Source of the DNA: Streptomyces cellulosae
Lineage (GTDB): Bacteria > Actinomycetota > Actinomycetes > Streptomycetales > Streptomycetaceae
NCBI GenBank assembly: GCA_014655195.1
Contig: BNBH01000017.1
Coordinates: 1-33,511, forward strand
Length of the DNA: 33,511 nucleotides
Direction of reading: 5' to 3'
Part shown: piece by piece, positions 30,666 to 33,511 of the stretch
Layout: every line of letters begins with the position of its first letter
How positions within the stretch are numbered: position 1 is the stretch's first letter
Position numbers and translations under genes: made by a program
The notes under the pieces: model-generated
The model's database searches: none
What the model saw: only the letters and a program-made list of their open reading frames with translations
What the model was told of the DNA's origin: nothing

Positions 30666-31730
30666 GTGTCGGACCGAGAGATTCCGGAACAGTATCTGGA
30701 GGGGTACGCCGAGATACTGAGCGAGGTCGCGGCCACGGGCCGACGCCTCACCCGCGACGAACTCGCGTCCCGTCGTGCCCTCGGGGAACAGGCGGCGGAG
30801 GCCGGTTACGGTCTGCGGTCCCTCGTCATCGCCCATCTCGCCGCCGCGCGCGGCGCCTGGCCGGCCCGCGGCGCGGACGCCGACGGCGCGCTGGCCGCCG
30901 TGCAGCAGGCGGTGGACGCCTTCGCCGAAGGGTACGAGCGGGCCCAGCGGTTGGCAGTCCGTCAGGAGGAGGCGGCCCGCCGGGAGTTCATCGACGACCT
31001 GCTCTACGGCCGCAGCGACCTGGGCCGCCTCGCCGAGCGGGCCGAACGGTTCGGGCTGCGCCTGTCCCACGAGCACGCGGTCGCCGTCGCCCGGGGCCCC
31101 GTCGCCTACGAGGAGGGCGACGCGGTGCCCCGTCAGGTGGAGCGCGCGCTGATCTCCCGGTTCGGCGACCGGAGCATCCTGCTCACCACCAAGGACGGGC
31201 GGCTGCTGTGCATCGCGCCGGGCCACCAGCAGGACGTGCTCACCCACTTCGCCAAGCAGGCGCACGCCGCCACCGACGGCGGCCAGGTCGCCGTAGGACG
31301 CCCCCAGTCGGGCCCCGGCGGGGTGGTCCAGTCGTACGAGGAGGCGCTGAACGCGCTGGAGATCGCCGAGCGGCTGGACATGGACGACCCGGTGCTGCGC
31401 GCCTCCGACCTGCTGGTCTACCCGGTGCTGGCCCGCGACCGGCAGGCCATGGCCGACCTGGTGCACAACACGCTGGGCCCGCTGACGGAGGCGCGCGGCG
31501 GCGCGGGGCCGCTGCTGGACACGCTCACCGCCTACTTCGACTCCGGCTGCGTCGCCGCGGAGGCGGCACGCCGGCTGTCGCTGAGCGTGCGGGCGCTGAC
31601 GTACCGCCTGGAGCGGATCCACCGGCTGACCGGCGCGGACCCCGGCGACCCGGCGCACCGGTACATGCTGCAGACGGCGGTCATCGGGGCGCGGTTGCTG
31701 GACTGGCCGGAGTCGGCGGGGGTGGCGTAA
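30666..31730 (+). CDS. PucR/CdaR-type transcriptional regulator
   Basis: A 354-residue regulator. The N-terminal ~110 residues are helical (RsbRD-like: YLEGYAEILSEVAATGRRLTRDELASRRALGEQAAEAG). The middle holds a GGDEF-like CdaR region (~150-260: VAVGRPQSGPGGVVQSYEEALNALEIAERL, quoted here in parts as VAVGRPQSGPGG and SYEEALNALEIAERL). The C-terminal PucR helix-turn-helix is LLDTLTAYFDSGCVAAEAARRLSLSVRALTYRLERI, with the invariant R-A-L-T-Y-R-L-E-R-I recognition helix. GTG at 30666 has GAGGGG upstream. It is divergent from flotillin. The ligand is unknown. Confidence 0.9.
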   Translation: MSDREIPEQYLEGYAEILSEVAATGRRLTRDELASRRALGEQAAEAGYGLRSLVIAHLAAARGAWPARGADADGALAAVQQAVDAFAEGYERAQRLAVRQEEAARREFIDDLLYGRSDLGRLAERAERFGLRLSHEHAVAVARGPVAYEEGDAVPRQVERALISRFGDRSILLTTKDGRLLCIAPGHQQDVLTHFAKQAHAATDGGQVAVGRPQSGPGGVVQSYEEALNALEIAERLDMDDPVLRASDLLVYPVLARDRQAMADLVHNTLGPLTEARGGAGPLLDTLTAYFDSGCVAAEAARRLSLSVRALTYRLERIHRLTGADPGDPAHRYMLQTAVIGARLLDWPESAGVA

Positions 31731-31733
31731 GGG

Positions 31734-32492
31734 CTACGGCTCCGTCAGGAGCTTGCGGTGCAGCTCCTCGGGGCCCAGGGCCGTCAGCTGCGGCACCTGG
31801 GCGTTCCAGTCGCGGGCGGTGGCGTCCAAGGCCTTGGCCACCTCGCGGGCGAGGGGGCGGCGGGTCAGGTGGAGGGCGAGTGACACAAGGGGGCGCAGGG
31901 GGCCTCGGCCGCGCAGGCGCACGGTGACCGTGACGTCCCAGTCGCCGTGGTCGCGTCCGGGGCGCGGGACCGCCGCCACCTCGGCGCGAGCCACGCCGCA
32001 CGTCAGCCGCGCCCTCAGCGGCGGCCTACGGACGCTGCCGCCCCGGTCCGCCGCCTTCCACCAGTCAGCGCAGCTCAGTTCGGCGTCGGCGTCGAACCGG
32101 GACAGCGGGGACGGGACGCTCCTGAGCACCGCGCGGCCGGACAGCTCGACGCGGTCCGGCCGGTCGGGGGCGAACAGCGCGGCCCGTCCGGTGAGGTCGC
32201 CGTCGGGGCCGGACCCGGTGAAGGCGAGACGCACCGCGCGGGTACGGCGCCACTCCTCGACGGTGATCCGGACCGTGTCGGCGGCCTTCTCGGTGCTCTC
32301 GTACGCCGCGCCCGGCCGCAGATGGCGTCCCCCGGCCGGCCGCACGTCCGGGACCTGCCGTCCGTCGGGCAGCAGGACGCGCCCGTCCTCCGCCGTCGTG
32401 CTCTCGGCGAGGTCGGTCAGGGTGCCGAGGGCGTCGACGAGCCAGGGGCGCGGGACGGGCGCGAGGGCCACCGTGTGGGCGATGCGGACCAT
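31734..32492 (-). CDS. Hypothetical protein
   Basis: A 252-residue cytoplasmic protein, family not recognised. The N-terminus is MVRIAHTVALAPVPRPWLVD. The body has alternating charged strands (TVRITVEEWRRTRAVRLAFTGSGPDGDLTGRAALF in parts; VELSGRAVL; WDVTVTVRLRGRGPL) and a C-terminal helix (REVAKALDATARDWNAQVPQL). The strand-rich pattern with a terminal helix could suit a lipid- or ligand-binding fold, but this is not established. ATG at 32492 is chosen because upstream sequence in the same frame is Arg/Pro-rich and noncoding in character; no clear Shine-Dalgarno sequence. It converges with the PucR-type gene, with 3 bp between stops. Confidence 0.65.
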   Translation of the reverse strand: MVRIAHTVALAPVPRPWLVDALGTLTDLAESTTAEDGRVLLPDGRQVPDVRPAGGRHLRPGAAYESTEKAADTVRITVEEWRRTRAVRLAFTGSGPDGDLTGRAALFAPDRPDRVELSGRAVLRSVPSPLSRFDADAELSCADWWKAADRGGSVRRPPLRARLTCGVARAEVAAVPRPGRDHGDWDVTVTVRLRGRGPLRPLVSLALHLTRRPLAREVAKALDATARDWNAQVPQLTALGPEELHRKLLTEP

Positions 32493-32590
32493 GTGGACAC
32501 GGTGGCGTCCGGAGGCTGCAGCGGTCCATGCCCGCGCCCGGCAGCACGTAGGCGGGGGTGCTTCCGGCGCCCGGCAGACCTGGCCCGCGG

Positions 32591-33034
32591 TCAGCTCTTG
32601 ACGAGGGTGACGTCGTGGTGGCTGACGGCGTGCGGGACGGGGAGGAGCAGGATGCCGCTGGCGCGCAGCTCCAGCAGGGTCGCCTCCACCTTGACCGGGC
32701 CCGCCGTCAGGGCGTCGTCGGCGGCCTTGCCGCTGTTCTGCCAGCGGTGCTCCTTGCCGTCGCAGACGGCGACGGAACCGCCGATGCCGTGGTTGACGTC
32801 GGGTTCGCTCTGGCTGACCGAGGAACTGACGTAGACGGGCGCTTCGCCGCCGACGCAGAGGTAGGTGCCGGTGAGGGTGACCGTGCCGTCGGCGGCGATC
32901 CGGCCCTCCGGGTCGACGGTGACGTACTCCGCGGGGGCGGACGGCGCGGCCGCCGCAGAGGGGGCCGCCGCGGCGGCGCCGAGCAGCAGCAGCGCGGCAC
33001 AGGACGCCGTGCCGAGGAGGGGGCGTACGGGCAT
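32591..33034 (-). CDS. Secreted DUF6299-like protein
   Basis: A 147-residue exported protein. The signal peptide runs to about residue 30 (LLGTASCAALLLLGAAAAAPSAAA). The mature part begins EYVTVDPEGRIAADGTVTLTGTYLCVGG, resembling the DUF6299 group of Streptomyces secreted proteins. Two conserved Cys (CVGG and AVCDGKEHRW) likely form a disulfide in an immunoglobulin-like beta fold. Function unknown. ATG at 33034 is preceded by GGAGG at five to six bases. Confidence 0.78.
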   Translation of the reverse strand: MPVRPLLGTASCAALLLLGAAAAAPSAAAAPSAPAEYVTVDPEGRIAADGTVTLTGTYLCVGGEAPVYVSSSVSQSEPDVNHGIGGSVAVCDGKEHRWQNSGKAADDALTAGPVKVEATLLELRASGILLLPVPHAVSHHDVTLVKS

Positions 33035-33267
33035 GGGGGACCTCCGAAGTGAGCGGATCAGGGATCTTCAGCCCTACCCGCGGCACGGGGTCGCGGCCAC
33101 TCACGTCACCCCTTCGGTGGCGGACCGGCGTCGGCCGTGGGGGAACGGTTCCGGCATTGTCCGCAGACTGTCACGCTTGCCCTGGGGCCGTTCCGGTGGC
33201 GGCGGGGGCGGCGCATGGTCGTGGTGTACGACGTGCTCGGCCCGTTCCACCGATGTGGAGGTGCGCC

Positions 33268-33462
33268 ATGTGTGCCCACCGGACGTCCTGCCCTCAGACC
33301 GACTCCCCCACGCCGCACGTGGTGGCCGCGCACCCGGAGCAGGGGTGGTCCCTGCTGTGCGACGGGGGGATCGTCTTCGACGACACGGGTGCGTTGCTCC
33401 CTGACGGTCGCGTTGTGGCTCCGCACCGGCTGCCGACGGAGGCGCCGGCCGTCGCGGCTTGA
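33268..33462 (+). CDS. DUF5999 family small protein
   Basis: A 64-residue protein matching the Streptomyces DUF5999 pattern: MCAHRTSCP at the N-terminus with two Cys and a His, then VVAAHPEQGWSLLCDGGIVF and DTGALLPDGRVVAPHR. The Cys/His set could bind a metal; no function is known. The ATG at 33268 has GGAGG six bases upstream. The 233-bp upstream region contains no other gene. Confidence 0.85.
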   Translation: MCAHRTSCPQTDSPTPHVVAAHPEQGWSLLCDGGIVFDDTGALLPDGRVVAPHRLPTEAPAVAA

Positions 33463-33489
33463 GGGGCACCCCTGCTGCGGTGGCCGTTC

Positions 33490-33508
33490 GCGCAGTTCCC
33501 CGCGCCCC
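33490..33508 (+). repeat. Dispersed GC-rich arm sequence, copy of 20980-20998
   Basis: GCGCAGTTCCCCGCGCCCC is identical over 19 bp to the left arm of the inverted repeat at 20980. It lies 28 bp after the DUF5999 stop. The complementary arm, if present, is beyond the window. Confidence 0.85.
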
Positions 33509-33511
33509 TTG

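Noticed and set aside
28088..30751. An 887-codon minus-strand frame overlapping flotillin
   Set aside because: Arg/Pro/His-rich shadow of the flotillin gene in another frame, whose own frame shows a full SPFH domain.

Overview
The window is chromosomal DNA from a high-GC Gram-positive bacterium, almost certainly Streptomyces. The grounds are extreme third-position G/C, frequent GTG and TTG starts, four-base ATGA/GTGA gene overlaps, and Streptomyces-typical families: XRE-DUF5753, DUF397, RsbW-like ATPase, DUF5999, a DUF6299-like secreted protein and a PucR-type regulator. I see no tRNA, rRNA, CRISPR array, transposase or phage gene.

Layout. (1) 1-2.1 kb: an XRE-DUF5753 regulator running off the left edge, a divergent DUF397 gene and a hypothetical gene. 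(2) 2.1-5.8 kb, minus strand: a DUF1963-like protein, then a cluster of a LuxR-type regulator, an unknown protein, a small membrane protein and an FAD oxidoreductase disrupted by two opposite frameshifts. (3) 6.1-6.6 kb: an RsbW-like ATPase whose upstream DNA matches the DNA upstream of the DUF397 gene 5 kb away, without gaps over 86 bp. (4) 6.6-11.1 kb: a kinase/membrane-protein mosaic pseudogene, a large SMI1/KNR4 protein, an unknown protein and a lipoprotein. (5) 11.1-16.2 kb, minus strand: a five-gene NikABCDE-type ABC importer operon with a Nur-like box over its promoter. (6) 16.4-19.5 kb, plus strand: a cobalamin riboswitch followed by the cobalt ECF transporter genes cbiMNQO. (7) 19.6-22.6 kb: an MFS transporter, a long inverted-repeat terminator and two secreted proteins (one M15-like, one SGNH esterase). 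(8) 22.8-30.1 kb, minus strand: a flotillin gene followed by a very large AAA+ ATPase. (9) 30.7-33.5 kb: a PucR-type regulator and small conserved or secreted proteins.

How the parts work together. Sections 5 and 6 form a divergent transition-metal uptake island: a nickel-type importer probably repressed by a Fur-family nickel sensor, and a cobalt importer switched off by vitamin B12. Sections 1 and 3 are probably one split signalling set (DNA-binding protein, DUF397 partner, ATPase) tied together by a shared control element. Section 8 pairs a membrane scaffold with a giant AAA+ machine. Its ATPase gene is preceded by seven in-frame tandem copies of a 27-bp unit, each carrying its own Shine-Dalgarno sequence and start codon. 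That array is the most unusual structure in the window.
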